From Woodsholea maritima DSM 17123 (GTDB taxonomy: Bacteria > Pseudomonadota > Alphaproteobacteria > Caulobacterales > Maricaulaceae), in assembly GCF_000382325.1 (NCBI RefSeq), contig NZ_KB908059.1:124001-188000 (forward strand): 64,000 nt of DNA, in the 5' to 3' direction. Shown here in pieces: positions 1 through 9,703 of the stretch; within the stretch, counting starts at the first letter, position 1; each line of letters starts with the position of its first letter. Below the pieces are notes generated by a model that was not told the origin of the DNA, made no database searches, and was given only the letters and a program-made list of their open reading frames with translations. The translations under genes were made by a program, and so were the position numbers.

Positions 1-1332
1 CCCTAAGACCGATGACACCACGATAGGGATGATCCCGGTTGCCGCCAGCGCGACGACACCGACCAGGATATAGCGCGCCGCGGCAGCGCGGCGCGGATCC
101 GGCAGGTCGCTGGTCGCCCATTCCATCAACAATAAATCGCGGTCATTGCGCATGCGGCGCATGGCCTCGGCCGAGCCAAACATCAATAATACATCGCCCG
201 CTTCAAGACGAATTTCACCCAGTCGCGCGCGGATCATGCGCGAGCGACGTTGTACGCCCAGCACCAAAGTGCCCAGCGCATGGCGAAAGCCAATCTGCTC
301 AATCGTGCGCCCGATAAGGCGAGAGCCGGGGGAGACAACCGCTTCGGTAATCGCCAGGCGTTCACCCGGTGCCAGGGTTTCACCCGGGCCTGCGGCGCGC
401 AGCATACCAGTGAGATAAGCCGCCTTGCTGGACAGCATTTCGGTGAGAGTTTTTCGTGTCGCGGCAATGATCAACAAATCACCCGCCTGCAAAGTCACAT
501 CATCAAAGGGCGGCAGGATGGCCGTCTCACCGCGATGGATCATGCGTACGGTGATATTATTAAGGCCGGGGAACAAGCCCGCCACGGTGCGCGCGCCCTC
601 CAAGGGGTGGCCCGGCGTCACTTCGATCTGCGCGATATATTGCTTGCCACTGGCCCCGGCGATCTCGCTTTCCATGCTGGCATGGGAGGGTAAAAGCCAG
701 GGCATGATGAAGGTGATATAAATCAAGCCGAAGGCGGCCAGATAAAGCCCCAGCAAGGTCGGGGTGAAAAAGCCCATCTTCACCGCACCCAAATTGTTGA
801 GCACATCGGCCACCAACAGGTTGGTGGATGACCCGATCAGGGTGGTCATCCCGGCCAAAACGCACACAAAGCTCAACGGCATCATGAATTTAGAGGGCGA
901 GCTTTTCTTGCGCGCGGCAATCGCGGCCAGGATGGGCACGAACATCACCACGACGGGGGTGTTATTGATGAAGGCCGAAACGATGAAGAGGAAAATAAAT
1001 AGACCCACAATCGTCAAGGTGGGATGGGTATCATAAAGCCCCAGGAGCTTGCGCGTAGGGTGATCGAGCGCCCCGGTCTGGAAAATTCCCTGGCCCACAA
1101 TCAACAAGGCAATGATGGTGATCAATGCCGGATTGGCAAAGCCAGATAATAGCTCTGCTGCGTTCGGCGCGCCTTCAGAGCCGAATACCGCAAAGAAGAC
1201 CAGCGCCGCAGCGACAACACAGCCCGAGACCAGCTCAATGGCAAAGCGTTCCCAGCAATAAAAGACAACCGCCACCATGACGCCAAACAAAACGGCGTAC
1301 ATTTGCCAATTATCTATCCACCCTTCACTCAT
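1..1332 (-). CDS. SLC13/DASS-family permease with two RCK_C (TrkA-C) domains, C-terminus off the window
   Basis: Inner-membrane anion or carboxylate permease of the SLC13 (sodium:sulfate/dicarboxylate symporter) type; the substrate cannot be read from sequence. The visible 444 residues begin MSEGWIDNW and contain hydrophobic segments near residues 11-28, 31-50, 66-84, 105-120, 127-140, 150-165 and 190-212. INNTP (122-126) and GSSTNLL (167-173) are the paired helix-break motifs of the family. Two regulatory RCK_C modules follow (about 231-300 and 322-392), then a new membrane segment starts near 421. The gene lies 105 bases behind motB on the same strand. The protein continues past base 1, so about a third is probably missing. 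Family is clear, function is not. Confidence 0.85.
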   Translation of the reverse strand, partial: MSEGWIDNWQMYAVLFGVMVAVVFYCWERFAIELVSGCVVAAALVFFAVFGSEGAPNAAELLSGFANPALITIIALLIVGQGIFQTGALDHPTRKLLGLYDTHPTLTIVGLFIFLFIVSAFINNTPVVVMFVPILAAIAARKKSSPSKFMMPLSFVCVLAGMTTLIGSSTNLLVADVLNNLGAVKMGFFTPTLLGLYLAAFGLIYITFIMPWLLPSHASMESEIAGASGKQYIAQIEVTPGHPLEGARTVAGLFPGLNNITVRMIHRGETAILPPFDDVTLQAGDLLIIAATRKTLTEMLSSKAAYLTGMLRAAGPGETLAPGERLAITEAVVSPGSRLIGRTIEQIGFRHALGTLVLGVQRRSRMIRARLGEIRLEAGDVLLMFGSAEAMRRMRNDRDLLLMEWATSDLPDPRRAAAARYILVGVVALAATGIIPIVVSSVLG

Positions 1333-1437
1333 CTTCGCTCGCTTTCATCTCGGGCTACGGCCCATCGCGCGACAGACTAAGAGGATTTGGGGGCGATTTG
1401 AAAGGGGGCTTTGCGCATAACAGCCCCTATCACCCGC

Positions 1438-2355
1438 TTAAAGCGAGTGATTGGGCGGCAAGACCGGCGCTTCACGCAGCAGCACAATGGATAAACGCCG
1501 ATTGCCGGGCAGATAAGGATCGTCCGGGAAAAGCGGCTCAGACCCAGACTTTCCCGTCACTTCGGCAATGCGAAAATCAGACAGGCCATCTTGTTCGAGA
1601 ATCTCGCGTGCGGCATTGGCGCGTTGCGCGGACAATTCCCAATTCGACGTCGTACCGCGCGGGGCGGGGGCGGCATCGGTATGACCGGAGATGGAGACGC
1701 GGTTTGGCAGGCGATTGAGCACTTCGCCAATGGCGCGCAGCAAAACGATGGCACGCTCATTAGGTTGGGTTGAGCCCGGCTCAAACATCGAGCGGCCTTC
1801 TTCATCAACCAATTGGATGCGCAATCCCTCTGGCGTTTCGTCAATCATCACATGGCGAGACAGCTCGGCCAGTTCCGGCATGGATTGCAACGCTTGACGT
1901 AAAGACATGCTGGCGCTGGCAAATTGTGCGCTTTCGCGGCGTGCCAACGCATTGGCCAAGGCATCTTCGCTGACATCTTGATTGGTACTGGATTGATTTT
2001 CAGTATCCGCCGCGACCGTTTGTTGGTTGGACTGGGAAACTTCTTGCGATTGTGGGGCCAGGCGTTCAATGACGGCCGAGCTCCCGCGGCCCTGATCGCC
2101 TTCATTACTGATCGTGGTCCCCGACAGGATGGAGCCAGAGCCTGAATTTGACGGGCTGACACTGGCGGGCGCAAAATAATCGGCAATCCCGCGTTTTTGT
2201 TCCGGTGTTGTGGTATTAATCAGCCACATCAACAAGAAGAACGCCATCATCGCGGTCACGAAGTCCGCATACGCGACCTTCCACGCCCCGCCATGGTGAC
2301 CATGACCGCCACCTTTTTTAATCTTTTTGATGACGATTGGTTGTTCTGAAGCCAT
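1438..2355 (-). CDS. motB: Flagellar motor stator protein MotB
   Basis: MotB forms with MotA the proton-driven stator of the flagellar motor and anchors it to peptidoglycan. The 305-residue protein has a basic, His/Gly-rich N-terminus, one transmembrane helix (about 25-47) with the proton-accepting Asp in VAYADFVTAMMAF, a Ser/Gln-rich linker, and a C-terminal OmpA-like peptidoglycan-binding domain with the motif ISGHTDAAP followed by NWELSAQRA. An in-frame GTG lies two codons upstream at 2361, but the ATG at 2355 sits at a better distance from the AGGATGG sequence. No motA is adjacent; the upstream neighbour is divergent. Confidence 0.95.
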   Translation of the reverse strand: MASEQPIVIKKIKKGGGHGHHGGAWKVAYADFVTAMMAFFLLMWLINTTTPEQKRGIADYFAPASVSPSNSGSGSILSGTTISNEGDQGRGSSAVIERLAPQSQEVSQSNQQTVAADTENQSSTNQDVSEDALANALARRESAQFASASMSLRQALQSMPELAELSRHVMIDETPEGLRIQLVDEEGRSMFEPGSTQPNERAIVLLRAIGEVLNRLPNRVSISGHTDAAPAPRGTTSNWELSAQRANAAREILEQDGLSDFRIAEVTGKSGSEPLFPDDPYLPGNRRLSIVLLREAPVLPPNHSL

Positions 2356-2440
2356 ATCCACCCATCCTGAATTTCAGCTTGGTAAAATAGGAAGACAGGG
2401 TTAAGGCCCGGTTTCGAAAGCGCAGAAAAAGGAGTAAAGT

Positions 2441-2908
2441 GTGCAGTTAGAGCGAGATTATCGTGACGCCCTGTCCAGCTTTGCCACCGGTGTGGGGCTG
2501 GTCAGCACCCATCATCAAGGTGTGGGAAAGGCGATCACCATCAATTCTTTTGCTTCTGTGTCCTTGGAACCGCGTCTGGTCCTGTGGTCTTTGGATCGTA
2601 AAACGCAGCGCTTTGCCGCCTATGATGAGGCCGATCACTTTGCCATTCATATCCTGAAAGCCGATCAAAAAGACGTTGCCTTGCATTTTGCCCGCCAGGA
2701 CGATGTCAGTTCCATTATTCAACACTGGCGCGCCAATGATCACCATGTGCCGATCACCGATGATGCTTTGGCGCGCTTCGAATGCCGACGCTATGCCCAT
2801 TATGATGGCGGCGATCATGTCATCATCGTGGGTGAGGTGATTGCGTTTGCCCGCTTGTCAGATGACCCCGCCTTAGTCTTTCATAACAGCCAGTTTTCAA
2901 AGCTGTAG
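2441..2908 (+). CDS. Flavin reductase family protein (FMN-binding split barrel)
   Basis: Short flavin reductase of the HpaC/NTA-monooxygenase component B type, expected to reduce FMN or FAD with NAD(P)H for a partner monooxygenase or to act as a free flavin reductase. The 155 residues show the typical N-terminal start (RDALSSFATGVGLVST), the flavin-binding stretch ITINSFASVSLEPRLVLWSL, and the C-terminal HNSQFSKL ending. The start is GTG at 2441 behind a strong AAAGGAG. It heads a forward group with an oxidoreductase and two membrane proteins. No monooxygenase partner is near, so the physiological role is open. Confidence 0.85.
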   Translation: MQLERDYRDALSSFATGVGLVSTHHQGVGKAITINSFASVSLEPRLVLWSLDRKTQRFAAYDEADHFAIHILKADQKDVALHFARQDDVSSIIQHWRANDHHVPITDDALARFECRRYAHYDGGDHVIIVGEVIAFARLSDDPALVFHNSQFSKL

Positions 2909-2944
2909 CGTGAAGTGTTCAAACCGCACATGAAAGGGTCGGGC

Positions 2945-3811
2945 ATGGCGAAAGTGGCATTTTTGGGTTTGGGCGTTATGGGCCTACCGATGGCGGGGCA
3001 TTTGGCCAAGGCCGGTCATAGCGTGACGGTGTGGAACCGCACGCCTGCCAAGCGTCAGGCCTGGCTGGATCTACATGCGGGCGAGGCGGCCGACACGATC
3101 GAGGCGGCGGTTCAGGACTGCGACGCCGTTTTTATGTGCCTGGGCGATGATCCCGATGTGCGCCATGTTGCGATCCACGCGCTAGGCGCGATGAAAGAAG
3201 GCGCCGTCCTGGTCGATCATACGACGGCGTCTGCGGATCTGGCGCGCGAATTGGCTGAGGATAGTAGCGCGGCGGGTATGGGTTTCGTCGATGCACCGGT
3301 CTCGGGCGGTCAGGCCGGGGCGGTCAATGGTCAGTTGACGATTATGTGCGGGGGCGAGCGTGCGCATTTTGATGGCGTCGCGCCCATCATGAACGCCTAT
3401 GCCAAGGCGATCACCTATGCGGGGCCTGCGGGCTCTGGCCAGCTGACAAAAATGGTCAATCAGATCTGTATTGCCGGTGTGGTCCAGGGCCTGGCCGAGG
3501 GCTTGCATTTTGCGCAGGCCGCCGGTCTGGACCCCGAAACCGTGATCTCTGCGATCTCAAAAGGGGCCGCGCAATCCTGGCAGATGGAAAATCGCTGGAA
3601 GACTATGGTCGAAGATGAGTTCGACTTTGGGTTTGCGGTCGATTGGATGCGTAAGGATTTACGCATCACTTTGGACGAGGCTCGGCGTAATGGGGCGCAA
3701 TTGCCTCTTACGGCACTCGTCGATCAGTTCTACGCCGATATTCAGGCCATGGGCGGGCGTCGGTGGGATACCTCCAGCCTGATTGCGCGTTTGAACATCA
3801 CCAAGGACTAA
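2945..3811 (+). CDS. NAD(P)-dependent beta-hydroxyacid dehydrogenase
   Basis: Member of the 3-hydroxyisobutyrate dehydrogenase / tartronate-semialdehyde / glyoxylate reductase family. 288 residues with the Rossmann motif GLGVMGLPMAG near the N-terminus, the substrate motif DAPVSGGQAGA (about 118-128) and the catalytic Lys in GSGQLTKMVNQ (about 165-175). I chose the ATG at 2945 because AAAGGG lies just upstream; in-frame GTG 2915 and ATG 2930 would add residues before the Rossmann fold. It is a paralogue of mmsB at 8769 but is not in the valine cluster, so its substrate is probably different and is not predictable here. Confidence 0.85.
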   Translation: MAKVAFLGLGVMGLPMAGHLAKAGHSVTVWNRTPAKRQAWLDLHAGEAADTIEAAVQDCDAVFMCLGDDPDVRHVAIHALGAMKEGAVLVDHTTASADLARELAEDSSAAGMGFVDAPVSGGQAGAVNGQLTIMCGGERAHFDGVAPIMNAYAKAITYAGPAGSGQLTKMVNQICIAGVVQGLAEGLHFAQAAGLDPETVISAISKGAAQSWQMENRWKTMVEDEFDFGFAVDWMRKDLRITLDEARRNGAQLPLTALVDQFYADIQAMGGRRWDTSSLIARLNITKD

Positions 3812-3828
3812 TCCTTTAGGGGGGTGGT

Positions 3829-4818
3829 ATGCGTCTGATCGAGCTTTCCTTCAAAGATGGCGATAAAGTCCAGCCTTTGATCAAGGCCACATTAAAGACA
3901 GAACCTGTCGATTATCGTCTGTCAGAGCCGGATAATCGCGGACGCAGATTGCTGCGCCTGGTGTTTGAAGATGGGGATGGCCAAAAGGCGATGGATTCGA
4001 TCCAAACCATTTTGGCCAGTGAGCCCGATTGGCGTTTGGTTGTCTTACCGGTTGAGGCGACCTTGCCCCTCATTGAAGAAGCCCCGCCCAGCGAAGATCA
4101 GAAAAAGAAAAAGCGCCTGGCCCTGCGTGAAGAGATGTATCAGGACATCGCTAAAGGGGCCAAAATCAATCGAGATTTCCTGGTTCTGACGGCGCTCTCA
4201 ACCGTGGTGGCCGCGATTGGGTTGAATGCGGACAATATTTCGGCCGTCATTGGTGCCATGGTGATCGCGCCCCTGTTGGGGCCGGTGCTCGCCTTCGCCT
4301 TTGGATCTGCGCTTGGCGATTGGCCGATGATGAGCAAGGCCGGGCGCACCGCCCTGACGGGGCTGGGGCTAGGCTTGGGCTTTTCCATCCTGTTGGGCTT
4401 GATCATGCCGGTCAATATGTTCAGTGATGAGCTGATCGCGCGCACTCATGTGGGCTGGGATTCGACCGCCTTGGCCTTGGCCTCGGGCGCGGCGGCGGCG
4501 CTGTCGATGACTTCAGGTGCACCCGCGGTGCTGGTCGGCGTGATGGTCGCGGTCGCGCTATTACCTCCGGCCGCAACGATGGGTTTACTCCTGGGGGCGC
4601 AGGAATGGTCCTATGCCAGCCGGGCGGGGCTTTTACTGGGCATCAATGTGGTCAGCGTAAATCTTGCCGCCTTGATGGTTTATTATCTGCGCGGGGTGCG
4701 GCCGCGAACCTGGCTGGAGCGGCGCTCAGCCAAGCGTTCAGTCTGGATCAGTGCTGGTGTTTGGTTTGTGTTAATCGCGGTTTTGACCGTGCTGGCTGTG
4801 CGATTAGCCCCGCTTTAA
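3829..4818 (+). CDS. TIGR00341/DUF389 integral membrane protein
   Basis: Conserved membrane protein of unknown function. The 329 residues have a soluble N-terminal domain of about 85 residues (MRLIELSFKDGDK..., ACT-like in size), a charged linker rich in Lys/Glu (SEDQKKKKRLALREEMYQDI), then about six membrane segments carrying the family signature NADNISAVIGAMVIAPLLGP and a glycine-rich helix GLGLGLGFSILLGLIMP. It follows the dehydrogenase by 17 bases and precedes the TRIC-type gene by 6, so all probably share a transcript. No biochemical role is established for the family. Confidence 0.85.
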   Translation: MRLIELSFKDGDKVQPLIKATLKTEPVDYRLSEPDNRGRRLLRLVFEDGDGQKAMDSIQTILASEPDWRLVVLPVEATLPLIEEAPPSEDQKKKKRLALREEMYQDIAKGAKINRDFLVLTALSTVVAAIGLNADNISAVIGAMVIAPLLGPVLAFAFGSALGDWPMMSKAGRTALTGLGLGLGFSILLGLIMPVNMFSDELIARTHVGWDSTALALASGAAAALSMTSGAPAVLVGVMVAVALLPPAATMGLLLGAQEWSYASRAGLLLGINVVSVNLAALMVYYLRGVRPRTWLERRSAKRSVWISAGVWFVLIAVLTVLAVRLAPL

Positions 4819-4824
4819 AGGCGT

Positions 4825-5460
4825 ATGATGAGCGTTGAATTTCTCTTCAGTCTGCTTGATTTCTGCGGTGTCGGCCTGTTCGCCTTTTCCGGCGGTATGC
4901 TGGCTGCGCGTAAGGAGCTTGATCCTTTCGGGGCCACAATTGTGGGCGCCGTTGCCGGTATGGGCGGGGGGACGCTGCGCGATATTTTGCTGGGACAGCT
5001 GCCTGTGTATTGGGTCTCAGCGCCACAATATCTTTGGATGGCGCTCGCCGGGGCGCTGATCGGCTATTATATTTCGGATTGGGCGCAGGCCGTATCGACG
5101 CGGCGGGCCTTCCTGACCTGGGCCGATGCCCTGGGGATGTCCGTCTTTTGTGTGCTGGGCGCACAAGCGGGGCTGGATGCCGGGGCGCACTGGTCCATTG
5201 CCATGCTGACCGGGGTGATGAGTGCGGCCTTTGGTGGGCTGATCCGCGATATCATTGTCAATGATATTCCGTTGGTCTTGCGTGCGGAGATTTATGCCCT
5301 CGCGGCGATGGCCGGGGCGGGGGCGTATATTCTCGCCTGGCATTTCAATCTGGACGGCTCAATCGCGGCCGTCAGCTCCGCGACCTTAGCCTTTGTGCTG
5401 CGCGGCTGTGCGATCCGCTATAACTGGTCGCTTCCCAGTATGGCCTTGAAGGGCCAATAA
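4825..5460 (+). CDS. Trimeric intracellular cation channel (TRIC/UPF0126) family protein
   Basis: Small inner-membrane protein of the UPF0126 (YicG/YadS) family, homologous to TRIC cation channels. The 211 residues contain two repeated units, each with a glycine-rich break followed by Arg-Asp: GGGTLRDILLG (about 49-59) and FGGLIRDIIVND (about 133-144). About seven hydrophobic segments span nearly the whole chain. It is the last gene of the forward group and ends just before the hairpin shared with hemB. Ion selectivity and partner are not visible. Confidence 0.9.
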   Translation: MMSVEFLFSLLDFCGVGLFAFSGGMLAARKELDPFGATIVGAVAGMGGGTLRDILLGQLPVYWVSAPQYLWMALAGALIGYYISDWAQAVSTRRAFLTWADALGMSVFCVLGAQAGLDAGAHWSIAMLTGVMSAAFGGLIRDIIVNDIPLVLRAEIYALAAMAGAGAYILAWHFNLDGSIAAVSSATLAFVLRGCAIRYNWSLPSMALKGQ

Positions 5461-5469
5461 CAAGGCGAG

Positions 5470-5491
5470 TGCGCCCGGCGAACCGGGCGCA
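5470..5491. terminator. Hairpin between convergent TRIC gene and hemB
   Basis: Perfect 9-bp inverted repeat TGCGCCCGG / CCGGGCGCA around a CGAA tetraloop. It sits in the 38-base gap between two convergent genes and probably ends transcription in both directions. Neither side has a clear T-tract, so it could also be a Rho-assisted or stabilising 3' stem. Confidence 0.65.
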
Positions 5492-5498
5492 GATCCGG

Positions 5499-6485
5499 CT
5501 AAGCGTTGAGGATTTTTGCCGCCTGCGGGGCGAAATAGGTCAGCACGCCATCGGCCCCGGCGCGTTTGAACGCGCTGAGCGATTCCATCATCACCCGATC
5601 GCCATCAATCCAGCCATTTTGCGCGGCGGCTTGGATCATGGCGTATTCGCCAGAGACCTGGAAGGCAAAGGTCGGCACACCAAATTCTTCCTTGATCCGC
5701 GCGACAATATCCAAATAGGGAAGGCCGGGTTTGACCATCACCATGTCTGCGCCTTCTTCTAAATCCATCGCCACTTCATGGATGCATTCATCGCGGTTAG
5801 CTGGATCCATTTGATAGGTTTTCTTATCCCCGACCAGGGCCTGGGCAGAACCAATCGCATCGCGATACGGCCCATAAAAGCCCGAGGCGTATTTGGCCGC
5901 GTAGGAGAGGATCATGGTATTGCGAAAGCCTTCACGCTCCAAAACCTGGCGAATGGCCCCCACGCGCCCATCCATCATATCCGAGGGGGCAATAACATCG
6001 GCCCCGGCATAGGCCTGGGACAGGGCTTGTTCACACAGGCGTTTGACGGTTTCGTCATTGGCGACATAGCCTTCTTCTAAAATGCCGTCATGGCCATGGG
6101 TGGTGAAGGGATCGAGCGCGACATCACAAATCAGGCCCATATCGGGTACAGCATCTTTTAAGGCGCGGATTGCCGTTTGCACCAAGCCTTGATTATTGGA
6201 CGCTTCACTGCCCTGATCATCTTTTTTCGCCGGATCAATATGAGGAAAGAGCGCCAGCGCGGGGATGCCCAGATCATAGGCTTCTTTGGCGGCCTTCACG
6301 AGCGCGGGGATGGAATAGCGCACCACGCCGGGCATGGAGGCGACAGGCTCGGTTGGATCAGCGCGATCGGAGACGACCACACTCCATACCAGATCATCCG
6401 GACTTAAGGTCGTCTGGCGCACCAGACGGCGTACCCAATCGGCTGAGCGGGTGCGGCGAAAGCGGGTTTGCGGAAAGCTGGGCAT
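5499..6485 (-). CDS. hemB: Porphobilinogen synthase (5-aminolevulinate dehydratase), Mg-type
   Basis: Condenses two 5-aminolevulinate molecules to porphobilinogen, the second step of haem synthesis. The 328 residues carry both active-site lysines, in YAAKYASGFYGP and MVMVKPGLPYLD. The metal loop reads CDVALDPFTTHGHDG, where the zinc-dependent enzymes have three cysteines; this is the Asp/Ala version known from magnesium-type enzymes such as those of Bradyrhizobium and Pseudomonas. The ATG at 6485 is preferred (GGGAC upstream, N-terminus MPSFPQTRFRRTRS typical of the family); an in-frame start at 6554 would add a non-homologous tail. hemA lies 3.3 kb away in a different unit. Confidence 0.95.
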   Translation of the reverse strand: MPSFPQTRFRRTRSADWVRRLVRQTTLSPDDLVWSVVVSDRADPTEPVASMPGVVRYSIPALVKAAKEAYDLGIPALALFPHIDPAKKDDQGSEASNNQGLVQTAIRALKDAVPDMGLICDVALDPFTTHGHDGILEEGYVANDETVKRLCEQALSQAYAGADVIAPSDMMDGRVGAIRQVLEREGFRNTMILSYAAKYASGFYGPYRDAIGSAQALVGDKKTYQMDPANRDECIHEVAMDLEEGADMVMVKPGLPYLDIVARIKEEFGVPTFAFQVSGEYAMIQAAAQNGWIDGDRVMMESLSAFKRAGADGVLTYFAPQAAKILNA

Positions 6486-6573
6486 GGAAGATGTCCCTTT
6501 TATGAAGCTATAGATCTTGCCGAGCGGCCAAACGCGCGCTAGGGCTTCGGCCAAATAGATAAGGAGTTGTTCG

Positions 6574-7710
6574 GTGCATTTCGAGCTGAGTGAAGATCAA
6601 ACCCTCATCCAGGATGCTGCGCGTAAGTTTGCAGACGATCAATTAAAACCCTTCGCGGCAGAATGGGATGAGAAAAAGCATTTTCCCGTGGATACCCTGC
6701 GCGCGGCGGCGCAAATGGGCTTTGCCGGGATTTATGTGCGTGATGATGTCGGCGGGTCTGGCCTGTCGCGTCTGGACGCGGCCTTGATCTTTGAACAGCT
6801 TTCCCAAGGATGTGTGTCGACGGCGGCCTTTATCTCCATTCACAATATGGTGTCTTGGATTGTCGATAGCTGGGGCAGTGAAGCCCAGCGCCAGAAATGG
6901 CTGCCGAAGCTGACCACGATGGAGCTGATCGGCTCTTACTGCCTAACCGAACCGGGCGCGGGCTCCGATGCGGCGTCTTTACGCACCAAGGCGGTGCGTG
7001 ATGGTGATCACTATGTCCTTAATGGCTCAAAAGCCTTCATCTCCGGCGGCGGGGTCTCTGACGTTTATGTCGTGATGGTGCGCACCGGCGGTGAGGGGCC
7101 AAAGGGCATTTCCACGATTTTGGTCGAGAAGGGCACGCCAGGCCTGTCCTTCGGGGCGAATGAGAAAAAGATGGGCTGGAATTCCCAACCCACCGCCGTG
7201 GTCAATTTTGAAGATTGCCGTGTTCCAGCCGAAAATCTGATCGGCGAGGAAGGCATTGGCTTTAACATCGCCATGAAGGGTCTCAATGGTGGGCGGATCA
7301 ATATCGGGGCCTGTTCCCTGGGCGGAGCGCAATTCGCCTTTGAAACCGCACTGCAATACACAAAGGATCGCCAGCAATTTGGTAAGCCGATTGGCGTGTT
7401 CCAAAACTCGCAATTCAAGCTGGCCGATATGGCCACGGAGTTGGAAGCTTCACGCCTGATGCTCTACCGTGCTGCGGCTTCGGTGGATGCGAATGATCCT
7501 TCGGCGGCAAAATATTGTGCGATGGCCAAACGCTTTGCCACCGATCTCGGCTCTAAAATCGCCAATGATGCCCTGCAATTGCATGGCGGGTATGGCTATC
7601 TCAAAGACTATCCGATTGAGCGTATTGTGCGCGATTTACGTGTGCACCAAATCCTGGAAGGCACCAATGAGATTATGCGCGTCATCATTGCCAAGGATCT
7701 TCAACGATGA
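6574..7710 (+). CDS. Acyl-CoA dehydrogenase, probably isobutyryl-CoA dehydrogenase
   Basis: FAD enzyme that oxidises an acyl-CoA to its 2-enoyl-CoA, passing electrons to ETF. The 378 residues show the family signatures [13 protein letters not shown] (FAD/substrate region) and, near the C-terminus, [19 protein letters not shown] and [11 protein letters not shown]. Start is GTG at 6574 behind AAGGAG. It overlaps the next gene by four bases (ATGA). The neighbours, 3-hydroxyisobutyryl-CoA hydrolase and 3-hydroxyisobutyrate dehydrogenase, are the later steps of valine breakdown, so isobutyryl-CoA is the likely substrate. This is inference from context; a general branched or short-chain enzyme is possible. 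Confidence 0.9.
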   Translation: MHFELSEDQTLIQDAARKFADDQLKPFAAEWDEKKHFPVDTLRAAAQMGFAGIYVRDDVGGSGLSRLDAALIFEQLSQGCVSTAAFISIHNMVSWIVDSWGSEAQRQKWLPKLTTMELIGSYCLTEPGAGSDAASLRTKAVRDGDHYVLNGSKAFISGGGVSDVYVVMVRTGGEGPKGISTILVEKGTPGLSFGANEKKMGWNSQPTAVVNFEDCRVPAENLIGEEGIGFNIAMKGLNGGRINIGACSLGGAQFAFETALQYTKDRQQFGKPIGVFQNSQFKLADMATELEASRLMLYRAAASVDANDPSAAKYCAMAKRFATDLGSKIANDALQLHGGYGYLKDYPIERIVRDLRVHQILEGTNEIMRVIIAKDLQR

Positions 7711-8765
7711 GTGAGATTATCGCAGGAAAAGTCGGCCAAATCGGGCGTATCACCCTTAATCGTCCTCAGGCGCTGAACGCCTTGACCCATGATATGTGTC
7801 TGGAGATGACCAAGGCGCTCTTGGCGTGGAAAGACGATGGCGAGGTCAAGGCCGTGCTCGTGGATGCGGCCGGTGAGAAAGCCTTCTGCGCGGGCGGGGA
7901 TATCCGCCTGCTCGCCGAATCAGGCACAGCCAAGGACACCCGCGCCTATGAATTTTGGCGCGACGAATATCGCTTGAATGTTCTGATTCAGGAATATCCT
8001 AAGCCCTTCATCGCCTTGATTGATGGCATCACGATGGGCGGCGGCGTGGGGATTTCCATGCCCGGTTCTCACCGTGTGGCCGGCGATCGCACCATGTTGG
8101 CGATGCCTGAAACCGGCATTGGTTATTTCCCCGATGTTGGTGGATCATATTTCCTCTCTCATCTACCCGGCGAGCTGGGGACGTGGATGGGGCTGTCGGG
8201 CGCGCGTCTGAAAACCGCCGATGTTTTGGCCAGCGGCATTGCCACCCATTATGTGCCGTCTGATAAGCACGCGGCCTTGATCGAGGACTTGCAAAAAGCC
8301 CATCTCGATGAAGAGGGTGAGGCGCTTGAAGCGACCTTAGAAGCGCATGCAGGTGATGCCGGGTCTTCGGATTGGGCGCTGGCGCGCGGTCTGGTCGATG
8401 CGGCCTTCATCAAGGATAGCGTTGAAGCGATCCTGGCGCGCTTGGATGCGGCGGGCGATAGCTGGTCAACCAAGCAAGCCGCGATCTTGCGCACCAAATC
8501 TCCTTTCGCGATGAAGGTGACACTTGCAGCCCTTCATAAAGGCGCCAAGATGAGCTTCCGTGAGGTGATGAAACAGGATTTACGCCTGTCCATGCATTTC
8601 CTTACCGGCGTAGATTTTTATGAAGGCGTGCGCGCCGTCATCTTGGACAAAGATAATAATCCGCAATGGTCGCCCAAAACCTTGTCAGAGGTGAGTGCCC
8701 AGGCCGTCAACGCCATGTTTGAGCCTTTGGACGACGATCAAGAACTGACATTTATCGGGGAGTAG
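7707..8765 (+). CDS. 3-hydroxyisobutyryl-CoA hydrolase (enoyl-CoA hydratase superfamily)
   Basis: Crotonase-fold enzyme of 352 residues, the size of HIBCH rather than of simple enoyl-CoA hydratases (about 260). It hydrolyses 3-hydroxyisobutyryl-CoA in valine catabolism. Visible motifs are the oxyanion-hole segments CAGGDIRLL and [13 protein letters not shown] and the HIBCH hallmark [19 protein letters not shown] with the catalytic Glu. The C-terminal part contains the family's KSPFAMKVT and the QWSPK segment near the end. It overlaps the acyl-CoA dehydrogenase by ATGA and is followed three bases later by mmsB, a tight operon. Confidence 0.93.
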   Translation: MSEIIAGKVGQIGRITLNRPQALNALTHDMCLEMTKALLAWKDDGEVKAVLVDAAGEKAFCAGGDIRLLAESGTAKDTRAYEFWRDEYRLNVLIQEYPKPFIALIDGITMGGGVGISMPGSHRVAGDRTMLAMPETGIGYFPDVGGSYFLSHLPGELGTWMGLSGARLKTADVLASGIATHYVPSDKHAALIEDLQKAHLDEEGEALEATLEAHAGDAGSSDWALARGLVDAAFIKDSVEAILARLDAAGDSWSTKQAAILRTKSPFAMKVTLAALHKGAKMSFREVMKQDLRLSMHFLTGVDFYEGVRAVILDKDNNPQWSPKTLSEVSAQAVNAMFEPLDDDQELTFIGE

Positions 8766-8768
8766 ACA

Positions 8769-9671
8769 ATGGCACGCATCGCCTTCATCGGACTAGGGAA
8801 TATGGGCTCTGGCATGGCCGCCAACCAGGTCAAAGCCGGTCATGACGTTCATGTGTTTGACCTCAATCCCGACGCGATTGCCGCTCTGGTGGCCAAGGGC
8901 GCACAGGCTGCGGCCAGTGTCACCGAAGCGGTCACCGGCGCTGACGCCGTGATCACCATGCTGCCCGCGGGTAAGCATGTGCGCGGCGTTTATGAAGGCG
9001 ATGAGGGCGTTTTGGCCAAGGTTGATGATCACTGCGTGATCATGGATTGCTCCACCATTGACGTCGAATCAGCGCGCGCAGTTGGCGCGGCGGCGGCCGA
9101 AAAGGGCATCAAATTCGTCGACGCTCCGGTGTCTGGCGGAGTTGCCGCTGCAGAAGCGGGCACTTTGACCTTTATGGTGGGCGGGCGTGATGATGCCTTT
9201 AAGGCGGCTGAGCCTTTCCTGAACGCTATGGGTAAAGCGGTGATTCATGCCGGGGTTGCCGGTGCAGGTCAGGCGGCGAAGATCTGCAATAATATGCTGT
9301 TGGGCATTCACATGATCGGGACCTGTGAAGCCTTTAATTTGGCTCGCAAATTAGGTCTTTCTGATCAAAGCTTCTTTGACATCGCCTCGAAAGCTTCGGG
9401 TCAGAACTGGTCACTCACCAGCTATTGTCCGGCCCCGGGTCCCGTACCGACTGCGCCGTCAAATCGCGACTATAAGCCAGGCTTCGCGGTCGCAATGATG
9501 CTGAAGGATCTGAAGCTGGCGCAAGATGCGGCCAAGCATGTTGATGCACATACCCCTATGGGCGAGCGTGCAGAAAGCCTATATGAGGCTTTCGATGCAG
9601 CAGGCGGTGGCGGCATGGATTTCTCCGCCATGATTAAGTTTCTAGAAGGTGAGGCGGGCTCAAACTCTTAA
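8769..9671 (+). CDS. mmsB: 3-hydroxyisobutyrate dehydrogenase
   Basis: Oxidises 3-hydroxyisobutyrate to methylmalonate semialdehyde with NAD+. The 300 residues have the Rossmann motif GLGNMGSGMAANQVKAGH, the substrate-binding motif DAPVSGGVAAAEAGTLTFMVGG and the catalytic Lys in GAGQAAKICNNMLLG. It is the last gene of a three-gene valine unit and starts 3 bases after the hydrolase stop. The usual next enzyme, methylmalonate-semialdehyde dehydrogenase (mmsA), is not in this window. Confidence 0.95.
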   Translation: MARIAFIGLGNMGSGMAANQVKAGHDVHVFDLNPDAIAALVAKGAQAAASVTEAVTGADAVITMLPAGKHVRGVYEGDEGVLAKVDDHCVIMDCSTIDVESARAVGAAAAEKGIKFVDAPVSGGVAAAEAGTLTFMVGGRDDAFKAAEPFLNAMGKAVIHAGVAGAGQAAKICNNMLLGIHMIGTCEAFNLARKLGLSDQSFFDIASKASGQNWSLTSYCPAPGPVPTAPSNRDYKPGFAVAMMLKDLKLAQDAAKHVDAHTPMGERAESLYEAFDAAGGGGMDFSAMIKFLEGEAGSNS

Positions 9672-9703
9672 GCCTTGCGAGCGAGTTGACCCTGCGTCCA
9701 TGT

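Noticed and set aside
2362-2440. CtrA-like site (TTAA-N7-TTTC) between motB and the flavin reductase
   Set aside because: Only one half matches the TTAA-N7-TTAA consensus; too weak to call.
6486-6554. N-terminal extension of hemB
   Set aside because: No homology in the added residues; ATG 6485 has a ribosome site and the usual start MPSFPQ.
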